Below, in pieces: positions 43,484 through 51,780 of a stretch of 64,000 bases of DNA (positions are counted from its first letter, which is position 1; every line of letters begins with the position of its first letter). The DNA is taken from contig CAMOWK010000001.1 of NCBI GenBank assembly GCA_946628415.1, positions 1 through 64,000 on the forward strand. The letters run 5' to 3'. Under the pieces are notes generated by a model. The model made no database searches. It worked only from the letters and a program-made list of their open reading frames with translations, and was not told where the DNA came from. The DNA is from an uncultured Lachnospiraceae bacterium. Its GTDB lineage: Bacteria > Bacillota > Clostridia > Lachnospirales > Lachnospiraceae. Both the position numbers and the translations under genes were made by a program.

Positions 43484-44248
43484 CTAATATAATCTTACAG
43501 GCACATCTCTGTCCCTTAGATAGCTTTTTACTTCATTTATTTCAAGCTCTTTAAAATGAAAAAGTGAAGCCGCAAGCGCCGCATCAGCCTTTCCGTATGT
43601 AAGAGCATCATAGAAATGCTCCTTCGTTCCGGCTCCGCCGGATGCTATAACCGGAATCGATACATTTTCGGAAATGATACGTGTGAGTTCCAGATCATAA
43701 CCTGCCTTTGTTCCGTCGCAGTCCATGCTTGTGAGAAGTATCTCACCGGCACCCAGCTTATCAGCCTTTACAGCCCATTCAACAGCATCAATTCCCATAT
43801 CAAGTCGTCCGCCGTTCTTATATATAGTCCAGCCCGAACCGTCTTTTCTTCTCCTTGCATCAATGGCAACCACGACGCACTGACTTCCAAATTTGTCTGC
43901 CGCATCACTTATAAGATTTGGATTATCTATAGCCGAGGAATTGATTGAAACTTTATCAGCACCTTCTCTAAGGATTGCCCTGAAATCATCAACTGTTCTT
44001 ATTCCTCCACCAACAGTGAACGGAATAAATACCGTCTCAGCAACTCGCCTTACCATTTCTGTCACAATATTTCTTCTGTCGGAAGATGCGGTAATATCAA
44101 GAAATACAAGTTCATCTGCTCCGGCTTTATCATAAGCCTTACCACATTCAACCGGATCTCCGGCATCAACCAGATTAACGAAGTTTATTCCCTTTACAAC
44201 CCTGCCGTTATTTACATCCAGGCATGGTATTATTCTTTTTGTATGCAT
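43484..44248 (-). CDS. hisF: Imidazole glycerol phosphate synthase, subunit HisF
   Basis: HisF is the cyclase barrel that uses ammonia from HisH to form imidazole glycerol phosphate and AICAR. The 254-residue product starts [20 protein letters not shown], placing the catalytic Asp at the canonical position 11; the second catalytic Asp is in VVVAIDARR and [12 protein letters not shown] binds substrate. The ATG at 44248 has AAAGGA at good spacing; an in-frame ATG seven codons earlier does not. It follows hisH; hisA, often between them, is missing. Confidence 0.97.
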   Translation of the reverse strand: MHTKRIIPCLDVNNGRVVKGINFVNLVDAGDPVECGKAYDKAGADELVFLDITASSDRRNIVTEMVRRVAETVFIPFTVGGGIRTVDDFRAILREGADKVSINSSAIDNPNLISDAADKFGSQCVVVAIDARRRKDGSGWTIYKNGGRLDMGIDAVEWAVKADKLGAGEILLTSMDCDGTKAGYDLELTRIISENVSIPVIASGGAGTKEHFYDALTYGKADAALAASLFHFKELEINEVKSYLRDRDVPVRLY

Positions 44249-44310
44249 TAAACTATCCTTTACCAGCAAAAAATACTAAAAACCATTAATCATTTCATTG
44301 ACATCACTCA

Positions 44311-44931
44311 TCACAGATTAATGAAATTTCTGAGAATTGTAAGTCCAACGTCGGAAGACTTTTCAGGATGGAACTGACAGGCAAATACATTTCCATGTTC
44401 CACGGATGCATGTATATCTGTACTGTAAAAAGTCTTTGCTGCAACATCAGCCGGGTCGTCAGCCTTAAGATAATAAGAATGTACAAAGTAAACGTAAGGA
44501 TTTGCCGGAACATTTTTAAACAGCTTTGCGCCCTCTCTTACAAGAAGAGAATTCCAGCCAATCTGTGGAATCTTAAGCTTTTCACCCGTTACAGTATCTA
44601 TATCCGGTATTTTTAGTATATGACCTTTTAAAACTCCAAGTCCGGGTATACCCTTACTCTCCTCACTGTCTTCAAAAAGAATCTGAAGTCCCAGACATAT
44701 TCCGAGAAAAGGTTTTCCCGAATCAATAAAATCATATATTACATTCTTAAGCCCATATTCATTTATCTTATTCATCGCGTCCCCAAATGAACCGACTCCC
44801 GGAAGAATCGCCCTGTCGCTCGCCATGATCACATCTTTATCTCTTGTGATAACAGCCTCTTCCCCGATAAACTCAACTGCTTTTTCGACGCTCTTTATAT
44901 TACCGGCATCGTAATCAATTATTGCTACCAT
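44311..44931 (-). CDS. hisH: Imidazole glycerol phosphate synthase, glutaminase subunit HisH
   Basis: HisH hydrolyses glutamine and channels ammonia to HisF. The 206-residue class-I glutamine amidotransferase has IIDYDAGNIKSVEKAVEFIG, nucleophile Cys in LGICLGLQILFE and the His/Glu pair in FACQFHPEKSSDVG. It is the first gene of the hisH-hisF pair; all other his genes are outside the window. Confidence 0.97.
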   Translation of the reverse strand: MVAIIDYDAGNIKSVEKAVEFIGEEAVITRDKDVIMASDRAILPGVGSFGDAMNKINEYGLKNVIYDFIDSGKPFLGICLGLQILFEDSEESKGIPGLGVLKGHILKIPDIDTVTGEKLKIPQIGWNSLLVREGAKLFKNVPANPYVYFVHSYYLKADDPADVAAKTFYSTDIHASVEHGNVFACQFHPEKSSDVGLTILRNFINL

Positions 44932-44949
44932 AATTACTTCCTTTTATAT

Positions 44950-44992
44950 ACAATGTGCGTTTCATATACGCACATTGTACCACATTTGTCAA
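44950..44992 (-). promoter_or_regulatory. hisHF promoter overlapped by an 11-bp palindrome
   Basis: TTGACA (44987-44992) and TATATG (44963-44968) are spaced 18 bp on the minus strand. The -10 sits in the loop of a perfect inverted repeat ACAATGTGCGT/ACGCACATTGT (44950-44960 and 44968-44978). No U run follows, so an operator is at least as likely as a terminator. Confidence 0.45.
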
Positions 44993-46527
44993 TTTCTAGG
45001 AATCATAACCTTAAGTGTAAATGAAGTGCTGTCTGATTCTGCCCTGAGAAGTCCGTCATATTCTTCAACGGAATTTCTTATATTTCTAAGTCCAAATCCG
45101 TGATGCTCTTTATCACTCTTGGATGTATATCCGGAGGACATAAGAAGTTTCTCCACATCAACAATCCCGGAGGCGGCATTTGATATACTGATAACAAAAA
45201 ACTTTTCGGTTCTTTTTATCATCATTTTTATCCACGGAACGAAAGACCTGTTTTCACTTCCCTGTTCTGCAGCCCCTGTCATTTCATTAATATGCTGATC
45301 ATAGGCAGGTATAAGTTTTTTTGTAGCTTCTATCGCATTATCAAGAGCATTGGCAAAGATGCTGCATACATCCATCGGTTTCATATTAAGACCACCATCT
45401 ATGACACCATCAAGATTGAAGCTTATTCCAAGTTCCTTCATTCTGTCAGCCTTCATCGAAACTATACAGTCAAGCATTTCATCACCCGTAATTATAGAAG
45501 GAGAAAGTGCCTTGACATTCCCGAGAAGTTCTTTTAAATGACCGGATGCCTCATCCACTTTTCCTTCATCAATCATCATGCTCGTAAGCGACAGATTATT
45601 AATAATATCATGCCTGAATGCTCTTATCTCCGTCTGACTTCTTTTATACTGCTGAATATACTGAAGCTCCGCTTCAAGATAATTTGCCTGATATTCATTT
45701 TTTTCTTTTAATGATTTTTCTGCCGCAAGCATAACTATAAGTACAGGAGCAATTGCTCCAAGTACCGGAATCATAAGTCCCAAAGAAATACTCAGCATAT
45801 ATATTCTATCCGTCTCATTATTCCCGGAAAGAGCAAATGCCGGAAATGTATTAAAAATGAACAGCCAGATAATGAAAAGCACTCTGAATCTGACTTTTAC
45901 GATATATACCCTTTTCCTCTTATAATAGACAAAATACAGTATCGATAAAATAGCGGAAATCAGAATAAAATTAAATCCAAGAGTGAAACAGTTAAAATAT
46001 ACATTCTCTTCAGTATTAAGCAAAGAAATATTCAATAAATACTGCATATCTTTACGCATAATAAACAAATATGTGTACTGCGCTATGGTATTCATATAAT
46101 AATAAAGAAGAAGTAAACAAACTGTCCCCTCAATTGCACGTAAGAGTTTTTTCTCTTTAAACACGATCAGATAAAAAATAAATGCGTATAGGAATACAGA
46201 ACCGTTTAGAATATACGAAAGAACAAGACTGATATTCATGACAATACCATACTTGGGATCATTCTCTTTAATAGTATCCCCCAGATTAGTATCATCAAAA
46301 TAAGATACAAGTTCAGGCCATATTTTTTCTATAGCAAAAGAACTGATAAAAATAAACAAAATCTGAAGCACGATAATTCCGAGTGTAGCCAGTATCATTC
46401 TTCTCGAAATCACAACATATCTTCCCAGAAAACAGGCAGCAACAAGAACTACTACAAGCATGGAAAGCATGAATACCGCATCCGACAGAAATATGCTTAT
46501 AATATTCATCAGAGTTAATCTATCCAT
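44989..46527 (-). CDS. GHKL-type sensor histidine kinase (AgrC-like architecture)
   Basis: The 512-residue protein has six or seven hydrophobic segments in the first 270 residues, then a coiled coil and a kinase core with the phospho-acceptor His in AFRHDIINNLSL (about residue 310), the N box NALDNAIEATK and GFGLRNIRNSVEEYDG. This matches peptide-sensing AgrC/VirS-type kinases. No agrB or agrD is adjacent, so the signal is unknown. It follows the LytTR regulator by 36 bp and is its likely partner. Confidence 0.88.
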   Translation of the reverse strand: MDRLTLMNIISIFLSDAVFMLSMLVVVLVAACFLGRYVVISRRMILATLGIIVLQILFIFISSFAIEKIWPELVSYFDDTNLGDTIKENDPKYGIVMNISLVLSYILNGSVFLYAFIFYLIVFKEKKLLRAIEGTVCLLLLYYYMNTIAQYTYLFIMRKDMQYLLNISLLNTEENVYFNCFTLGFNFILISAILSILYFVYYKRKRVYIVKVRFRVLFIIWLFIFNTFPAFALSGNNETDRIYMLSISLGLMIPVLGAIAPVLIVMLAAEKSLKEKNEYQANYLEAELQYIQQYKRSQTEIRAFRHDIINNLSLTSMMIDEGKVDEASGHLKELLGNVKALSPSIITGDEMLDCIVSMKADRMKELGISFNLDGVIDGGLNMKPMDVCSIFANALDNAIEATKKLIPAYDQHINEMTGAAEQGSENRSFVPWIKMMIKRTEKFFVISISNAASGIVDVEKLLMSSGYTSKSDKEHHGFGLRNIRNSVEEYDGLLRAESDSTSFTLKVMIPRN

Positions 46528-46563
46528 AAAACATCACCACAATAAAATTCTAAATCAGTTATT

Positions 46564-47274
46564 TTAGAAGGCAGTATTCTCAACATAAGTATAAAGTGCA
46601 TCTTTAAGCGCTTTAAGATTCGATCTGCTTACAGGGAGACTTACTTCACTACGGGACATATCCATGATTACTTCATTCTTAACGAGTTTTTTAACTTTCC
46701 CAAGCGAAACGAGATACCCTCTGTGGATTCTGAAAAAACCGTCATTTTTCAGTTTTTCTTCAAAATCCCCGATATTATATCTGACAAGGTGCTCTTCCCC
46801 GGAAGAATAAATCATTACATACTGATTCTGCGCCTCAAAGTAAACTATATCAGAAATATTAAGCAGAAGTTCTTCACCGTCTTCCCTTATCATAAGCTGT
46901 CTTTTACTTACATTTTTATCCATCACAAATCGAAGTACTTCTCTTAACTTATCTTCCTTAACAGGCTTAGTAAGATATCTGATTGCATTTACCTCATAAC
47001 CCTGAAGAGCATATTCCACATGCCCGGTCAAAAATACTATATATATATCCTCACTTCGTGCACGAAGCTTTTTTGCAAGAGTAATACCATCCATAGCCGG
47101 CATTTCTATATCAAGAAAAAGTACGTCATATGGTTTTTTATCAAAAGCCGCGATAAGATCATTTCCATCCGAAAATGCATCTACTACAACATCAAGACTT
47201 CCTGCAAGTTTATCTATAAGATTTCTCTCATCTATTCTAAACTTTTCCTCATCATCACATACAGCAATCCTCAT
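46564..47274 (-). CDS. LytTR-family response regulator
   Basis: The 236-residue protein has a receiver domain (IAVCDDEEKFRID, phosphorylated Asp55 in VLFLDIEMPAMDG, Thr near VFLTGHVEYALQGYEVNAIRYLTKP) and a C-terminal LytTR DNA-binding domain (DIVYFEAQNQYVMIYSSGEEHLVRYNIGDFEE, then FFRIHRGYLV). AgrA-type regulators bind paired direct repeats. It is transcribed before the GHKL kinase gene. Confidence 0.93.
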   Translation of the reverse strand: MRIAVCDDEEKFRIDERNLIDKLAGSLDVVVDAFSDGNDLIAAFDKKPYDVLFLDIEMPAMDGITLAKKLRARSEDIYIVFLTGHVEYALQGYEVNAIRYLTKPVKEDKLREVLRFVMDKNVSKRQLMIREDGEELLLNISDIVYFEAQNQYVMIYSSGEEHLVRYNIGDFEEKLKNDGFFRIHRGYLVSLGKVKKLVKNEVIMDMSRSEVSLPVSRSNLKALKDALYTYVENTAF

Positions 47275-47320
47275 ATGTCTACCCTTCCCCGATTAATAAA
47301 ACTCAACATTCAAACATTTA

Positions 47321-47357
47321 AACGTGCCAGTTTAAGATTTATTTAAACTGACACGTT
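47321..47357. terminator. Strong inverted repeat between CPBP protease and LytTR regulator
   Basis: AACGTGCCAGTTTAA and TTAAACTGACACGTT form a 15-bp stem with one mismatch and a short loop. It lies about 20 bp past the CPBP stop; U runs are poor, so a weak terminator or regulator site are both possible. Confidence 0.5.
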
Positions 47358-47376
47358 CATTATTATATATTTTGTA

Positions 47377-48234
47377 TTAAACTGTTGCAACTTTTACTTC
47401 AGCTGTCTCACGGCTTTTTCTAAATGCAAATACCATGATAAGTATTATAGCAGGTACAGCTGCAAAGAGTGCTATATTAAATACTCCCTCAGTTGCATAA
47501 GCAGAAAGCTTTGTGCAGTTAACAAGTGTTGAAGTACCGTTAAGGAACATATGAGCTACGACTCCCGGAAGAATCGAGCCTGTTTTATGATAGATAAATG
47601 CAAGGAAAAGTCCTACAACTGTTGCGTAGCATACCCAAACTATCTGACCATGCATAAGTCCGAATATTACTGACGAAAGGAGCATTGCAAGCCCTACCGG
47701 CATAGCCTTTTTAAATCTGTCAAAAAGAAGTCCTCTGAATATGATTTCTTCTATAACAGGTGCTGCTATAACATTTCCTATGATCGCAAGTATTACACTC
47801 TGTGAAAAAAGCCCGTTTGCTGACTCAGCATATGAGTTCAACATGTTCTCTGATAAAGGCAAATGCATAAGAACACCAACAACCAGAATATACATTGCTG
47901 TACCGATCCCCGCTCCTGCAAGTATGTGTTTTGCTGATGCAGGTTTTAAGTTTATCTTTTCGGACATTTTTTCATGTCTTGCTTTATAGATTATCGCAAG
48001 AGTAAGAATTGCAAGAACCGCAGATACTATAACCATAATTCCCATGTTGTTCTGTATAAGCCCCATGGTACTTTCCATTATCTTGCCGGAATCTGTTACT
48101 CCATCTCTTGCAGCTTTATATCCTGCATAAATTCCAAATCCCATACTGGATATAAACGAACCTGCCAGCTGACTGGCAAAGTAAATACCAAAATATCCAA
48201 GTCCTCTTCCTATGTTTTTAAATCTTTCTTTCAT
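47377..48234 (-). CDS. CPBP family intramembrane metalloprotease
   Basis: The 285-residue protein has about seven or eight transmembrane segments. The Abi/CPBP motifs are clear: APVIEEIIFRGLLFDRF with the paired Glu and Arg, FGLMHGQIVW, and HMFLNGTS. Family members process prenylated proteins or peptides in the membrane, and some act in bacteriocin immunity. It precedes the LytTR/GHKL pair on the same strand but is separated by a strong inverted repeat. Confidence 0.9.
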   Translation of the reverse strand: MKERFKNIGRGLGYFGIYFASQLAGSFISSMGFGIYAGYKAARDGVTDSGKIMESTMGLIQNNMGIMVIVSAVLAILTLAIIYKARHEKMSEKINLKPASAKHILAGAGIGTAMYILVVGVLMHLPLSENMLNSYAESANGLFSQSVILAIIGNVIAAPVIEEIIFRGLLFDRFKKAMPVGLAMLLSSVIFGLMHGQIVWVCYATVVGLFLAFIYHKTGSILPGVVAHMFLNGTSTLVNCTKLSAYATEGVFNIALFAAVPAIILIMVFAFRKSRETAEVKVATV

Positions 48235-48444
48235 TTCCTTTTACCTCCCGATTATCTTTTATTTCTTAAGAAGATTTTCTTTCTTGCTTCGATGTTTGGA
48301 TAATACTCCGAAAGGTAATTCATTTATTTTTTTTCGTTGTGAATGGTAAAAACTTTGTCGTAAACTGCATATAAAATCAAGAAGCCCACCCTTCGTATGA
48401 AGGATGGACTTCTCTTAAGAGGTTAAAAAGTTTAATAAAAGATC
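48235..48444. other. Gap between pseudopilin and CPBP genes
   Basis: About 210 bp containing the pseudopilin terminator and the CPBP leader. I looked for a short peptide gene (AgrD-like) on both strands and saw none with a ribosome binding site. Confidence 0.5.
48380..48414 (-). terminator. Terminator of the pseudopilin gene
   Basis: Minus-strand AGAAGTCCATCCTTC pairs with GAAGGGTGGGCTTCT (some G-U) around a 4-nt loop, followed by a U-rich but interrupted tract. It lies 30 bp past the stop. Confidence 0.65.
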
Positions 48445-49518
48445 TCAATTTCCATTATAGACGAATCTCTCGTCCGGTTCAGGATAAACTCTGTACATAG
48501 GATTATTTGCCCACTTTGTACCATGATTACCAACCCAAACTTCAAGTCGGTTATCAGATGCTCTTCTGCAAACGAACCATCTGTATACTTCTGTATCCTT
48601 TGTTGTAATCGGAACCATGTTCATTCCATTCTCTTTATTATTTTTGTACTCGCCTTCTTTCATACCAAGTTCTTCATTAAAGGCCGTTCTGAACTGAACA
48701 TGTCCTGTATATTCATTACCATTTGTAATAAACTGTCCTTTTTCAACATCATGCCAGCCCTGAGCTCCGTTAGTTCTGGCAAGTGTATACATATCATAAG
48801 GAACATTAAAAGCTTTATCCGAAGTCTTAAGCGGTGTATTCTGTCCACTGTTTAAGAATGCCTTTTTAGCCATCTCATCACTTTCGATAACCTTTTTAGC
48901 TGCCTCATATATTCTTATACCTGTAGCAAGATCAGTAGCCTGCTTAACTTCCCAAGGAAGGCTTTCTATCTCTTCTTTGCTCATACCCATAAGTTCAACA
49001 TATGTGTAAGCTTTTGGTACTGTAGGTTCTGCAGCTTCGCTGCTACCATTTGCTCCGCCTGTTTCTACACTTCCGTCAGCATAAAATGTTCCATCGCCGA
49101 TAGTTGATGTAGGAACTCCGTCAAGCCCTGCAAGCCAAACTGATACGTTTCTGTTCTCAGGTGCTATATACATATAAATAGCTTCTGCTTCTTTAGCAGC
49201 CTTTGACTTAAATATCTTTGAAAGACTAAGATCAAAATTGATTCCTGTATAAGTAGAAATCTCTGTCTTAAGAGAATCATCGATTGCAGCCATATTGAGA
49301 GCCTTACCCATAGGTATCTCATCATCTTCTTTATCCTGTATAGCTACAAGAACTCCAAGTCTTATGGTTGCAAGCTTCTGCTCATCAACAGATGTTCTTG
49401 ATTTTTCATAATGTCTGATAAGTACCGGTGAAACAACCGCCGCCAGTATAATCAGGATAGCTATAACAATAACTAATTCAACTAATGTGTAACCACTGTT
49501 CTTTGTAATTCTTCTCAT
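48445..49518 (-). CDS. Type IV pilin-like (pseudopilin) protein
   Basis: The 357-residue product begins with a class-III signal: short basic leader MRRITKNSG, cleavage before Tyr, then YTLVELVIVIAILIILAAVV with the conserved Glu at mature position 5. The long polar remainder (about 320 residues) has no recognised domain and no second helix; it is much larger than a typical major pilin (150-200 residues), so it may be a minor pilin, tip adhesin or pseudopilin. The ATG at 49518 has AAAGGAG eight bases upstream; a GTG at 49527 lies inside that site. No other pilus genes are adjacent. Its leader is a c-di-GMP-I riboswitch. Confidence 0.85.
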   Translation of the reverse strand: MRRITKNSGYTLVELVIVIAILIILAAVVSPVLIRHYEKSRTSVDEQKLATIRLGVLVAIQDKEDDEIPMGKALNMAAIDDSLKTEISTYTGINFDLSLSKIFKSKAAKEAEAIYMYIAPENRNVSVWLAGLDGVPTSTIGDGTFYADGSVETGGANGSSEAAEPTVPKAYTYVELMGMSKEEIESLPWEVKQATDLATGIRIYEAAKKVIESDEMAKKAFLNSGQNTPLKTSDKAFNVPYDMYTLARTNGAQGWHDVEKGQFITNGNEYTGHVQFRTAFNEELGMKEGEYKNNKENGMNMVPITTKDTEVYRWFVCRRASDNRLEVWVGNHGTKWANNPMYRVYPEPDERFVYNGN

Positions 49519-49642
49519 AAGAATCACTCCTTTCTTTTATTAAACTTATAAACATTTAAGCGGCCCTCTTAAAACCGCTATGAACAGCTGCTCTGTTCAT
49601 CTATATGGGAAGCTGTAACCTCTTCAGCTTCTAAAATGTAAT

Positions 49643-49678
49643 AAAAAAGCATTGCTAAAATAGAAATTTAGCAATGCT
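49643..49678 (-). terminator. Riboswitch expression-platform terminator
   Basis: A perfect 12-bp stem AGCATTGCTAAA/TTTAGCAATGCT with a 7-nt loop and six U on the minus strand lies about 20 nt after the aptamer and 125 nt before the start codon. It is a premature terminator in the leader rather than the end of a gene. Confidence 0.92.
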
Positions 49679-49699
49679 GATAAATCATAAATAATGGAA

Positions 49700-49785
49700 A
49701 TAACTCATTCCGGAGGCAACTGGCTGCCATTTTACAGGCCCTATAGCTTTGCGTCATTGACTTTCATCAACTTTGCTAAATATTT
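49700..49785 (-). ncRNA. Cyclic di-GMP-I riboswitch (GEMM-I)
   Basis: Minus-strand RNA shows the GEMM-I core in order: GCAAAGTTG, a GAAA-tetraloop hairpin (TTGATGAAAGTCAA), the near-invariant GACGCAAAGC, the second helix with CTATAGGGCC, and ATGGCAGCCAGTTGCC closing P1. These are the conserved elements of c-di-GMP-I aptamers. It is followed by a terminator and controls the pseudopilin gene. Confidence 0.92.
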
Positions 49786-49802
49786 AGTTCGCTTATATGT
49801 AT

Positions 49803-49830
49803 ATATTATCACTTATCTTAATAATGTCAA
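49803..49830 (-). promoter_or_regulatory. Promoter of the riboswitch-pseudopilin transcript
   Basis: Perfect TTGACA (49825-49830), 16-bp spacer and an extended -10 (TGA-TAATAT, 49803-49808) on the minus strand. Transcription would begin just upstream of the aptamer. Confidence 0.75.
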
Positions 49831-49932
49831 CCATTTTTTTACGAAACTGTAAACAAATTGTGTCATTTTATATGAACATTTTGTGAAATGGCATATTTAA
49901 GTGAAAAAATACAGAAAGTATAAGTTTATTTT

Positions 49933-50151
49933 TTAAAAATCGTTATGTGTATTTACAACGTGAAATGATCCTTTAACATTATTATTAAATACATAATATA
50001 CAGCATCCTCTTCAACATTAAGATACAGTCTCATATCTTTAAGATCTGATGGCTTATTGCCTGCGTCTTCCCATATCTTCTTAGCTGTCTCAATAAGCTC
50101 GTTCTCTGCTACCTGCTCACCGAAATACTCGATATAAACTTCCTTCTTCAT
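49933..50151 (-). CDS. Small DUF6465-like protein
   Basis: The 72-residue protein starts MKKEVYIEYFGEQVAENELIETAKKIW and continues with RLYLNVEEDAVYYVFNNNVKGSF, resembling the DUF6465 family common in Lachnospiraceae. Function unknown. The ATG at 50151 follows GGGAGG; the open frame to 50223 is leader. It has no operon partner: the riboswitch region follows, and the sensor kinase precedes it by about 120 bp. Confidence 0.75.
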   Translation of the reverse strand: MKKEVYIEYFGEQVAENELIETAKKIWEDAGNKPSDLKDMRLYLNVEEDAVYYVFNNNVKGSFHVVNTHNDF

Positions 50152-50268
50152 AATTACCTCCCATTTTACTTTACATTTAATCATAAAAAAATAATTAATA
50201 TGGACAATTAGCACAAAAATCAATCATTATTTTATTAAATCATGACAGTGCTTTCAAGATGTATATTA

Positions 50269-51780
50269 CTACTCATTTACATTTGTATCAAGTTCAAAAT
50301 AAAAAACAACCCCGTCATCGGTATTATAAACTCCGAAATCCTGATTATGATTATGCATAATCGCCGCAACTATTGAAAGTCCTATACCCGATCCGCCATA
50401 TTCTCTGGTTCTTGCAACATCGGCTTTATAAAACTTTACAAATAGTTTTTCTATATCTTTGTCGGCTATATGACTGCCTTCATTATACACACATACTCTG
50501 ACCTTGTTTTCTTTATCCTCGTACCAGACTTTTATCTTTCCTCCGTCTTTAACATAATGAATTGCATTTGAAAGATAATTGGTAATAACTTCCTCTATCA
50601 TAAACTGATCTGCCCAGACATACTTATCGACAGTATTATCAAAAATAATGCTTGCATTATTCTTAGACGCAAGGAGAGTTGATGATTTAATAATGCTTTC
50701 AATAAGTCCGGTAACATTAAACCTTTCTATATCAAGATCGGTTTTGCCAAATTCAAGCTCATTAAGATCAAGAAGTTTCATTACAAGATTATTCATCTTT
50801 GCCGCTTCATCGATAATAACATCACAATAAAAATCGGTATTCTCCGGATCACTGATATTATCCTTTAAGCCTTCAGCATACCCCTGAACAAGTGCAATAG
50901 GAGTTTTAAGTTCATGGGAAACATGCGACAGAAACTCACGTCTCATTTCATCTATTTCTTCTTTTTTCTCTATATCTTTTTCAAGCTCAAGATTAGAAGC
51001 TTTAAGTTCTGAAATGGAATGCTCCAGTTTTTCAGAAAGTTCATTCATACTGTTGCCAAGTTCGCCTATCTCATCATTCTTTTTAATATCTACCTTGGCT
51101 TCAAAATCAAGAAGTGACATCTTTCTGGCAATAACAGACATATTCTTGATCGGAGTAACAAACCTGTCGGTAAATACGAGCATAACAATCATTTCAATAA
51201 GAATAAGAATGAATGTAATAGCCATAAACAGTCTGGACATGAACTTAAGACTGCTGTCAATTCTTTCGACAGGACATCTTATAATTATATAATTGCCGTT
51301 TGTAAGTCTTCCGAGAAGCTCAAGATACGATTCATCAACTTCGCTATGAACATTTTCTCTGATCTCATAACCAACTTTTGTGTATTTGAATCTTTTAAAA
51401 TCTGTATTCAGCAGGATATTCTTAAGTTCATTTTTTACGGAATCAGTAAGTACAACGGCAGAATACACATGAAGCGTATCCTCATCGATTATATAGATTG
51501 TTGCTCCGGAAGGATTTTCTATACTGCTTATATATTCGCCAAATTCATCTGCCGTATGGTCGAGCATATACTCATATATCTTAATTCCCGAAAACAGCTC
51601 ATCGCAGGACTTGTACGACGCTATGAGATTGGTTCTGGCATTATAGAGAATAATATCTTTTAAAAAGAAATTAACGAACATAACAACAAGACCCATGGTT
51701 ACGATAGTAACTATCATAACCATGAGTGTTATCTTAAACCTTATAGAGATAAAACGTCCTTTATTCTCCCTATTCTTCAT
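50269..51780 (-). CDS. HAMP-domain sensor histidine kinase
   Basis: The 503-residue kinase has two transmembrane helices (about residues 18-40 and 185-205) flanking an extracellular sensor domain, a HAMP linker, HisKA with the phospho-acceptor His in FLSHVSHELKTPIALVQGYAEG, and a HATPase_c domain (NYLSNAIHYV, GSGIGLSIVAAIM). The start overlaps the regulator's end by 11 bp (ATG at 51780, GAGGT upstream). The signal is unknown; the upstream lipoprotein may be a sensor partner. Confidence 0.92.
   Translation of the reverse strand: MKNRENKGRFISIRFKITLMVMIVTIVTMGLVVMFVNFFLKDIILYNARTNLIASYKSCDELFSGIKIYEYMLDHTADEFGEYISSIENPSGATIYIIDEDTLHVYSAVVLTDSVKNELKNILLNTDFKRFKYTKVGYEIRENVHSEVDESYLELLGRLTNGNYIIIRCPVERIDSSLKFMSRLFMAITFILILIEMIVMLVFTDRFVTPIKNMSVIARKMSLLDFEAKVDIKKNDEIGELGNSMNELSEKLEHSISELKASNLELEKDIEKKEEIDEMRREFLSHVSHELKTPIALVQGYAEGLKDNISDPENTDFYCDVIIDEAAKMNNLVMKLLDLNELEFGKTDLDIERFNVTGLIESIIKSSTLLASKNNASIIFDNTVDKYVWADQFMIEEVITNYLSNAIHYVKDGGKIKVWYEDKENKVRVCVYNEGSHIADKDIEKLFVKFYKADVARTREYGGSGIGLSIVAAIMHNHNQDFGVYNTDDGVVFYFELDTNVNE

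Larger units (their letters stand above)
49528..49932 (-). other. Pseudopilin leader and intergenic region
   Basis: From its promoter side, this region holds a promoter, a GEMM-I aptamer, an intrinsic terminator and three further small hairpins (about 49603-49632, 49580-49602 and 49558-49580) before the ribosome binding site. From about 49840 to 49932 is AT-rich with no recognised element. Confidence 0.75.

Noticed and set aside
46528-48444. AgrD-type signal peptide gene next to the GHKL kinase
   Set aside because: No short open frame with a ribosome binding site and Cys/Thr-rich core was found in the gaps.
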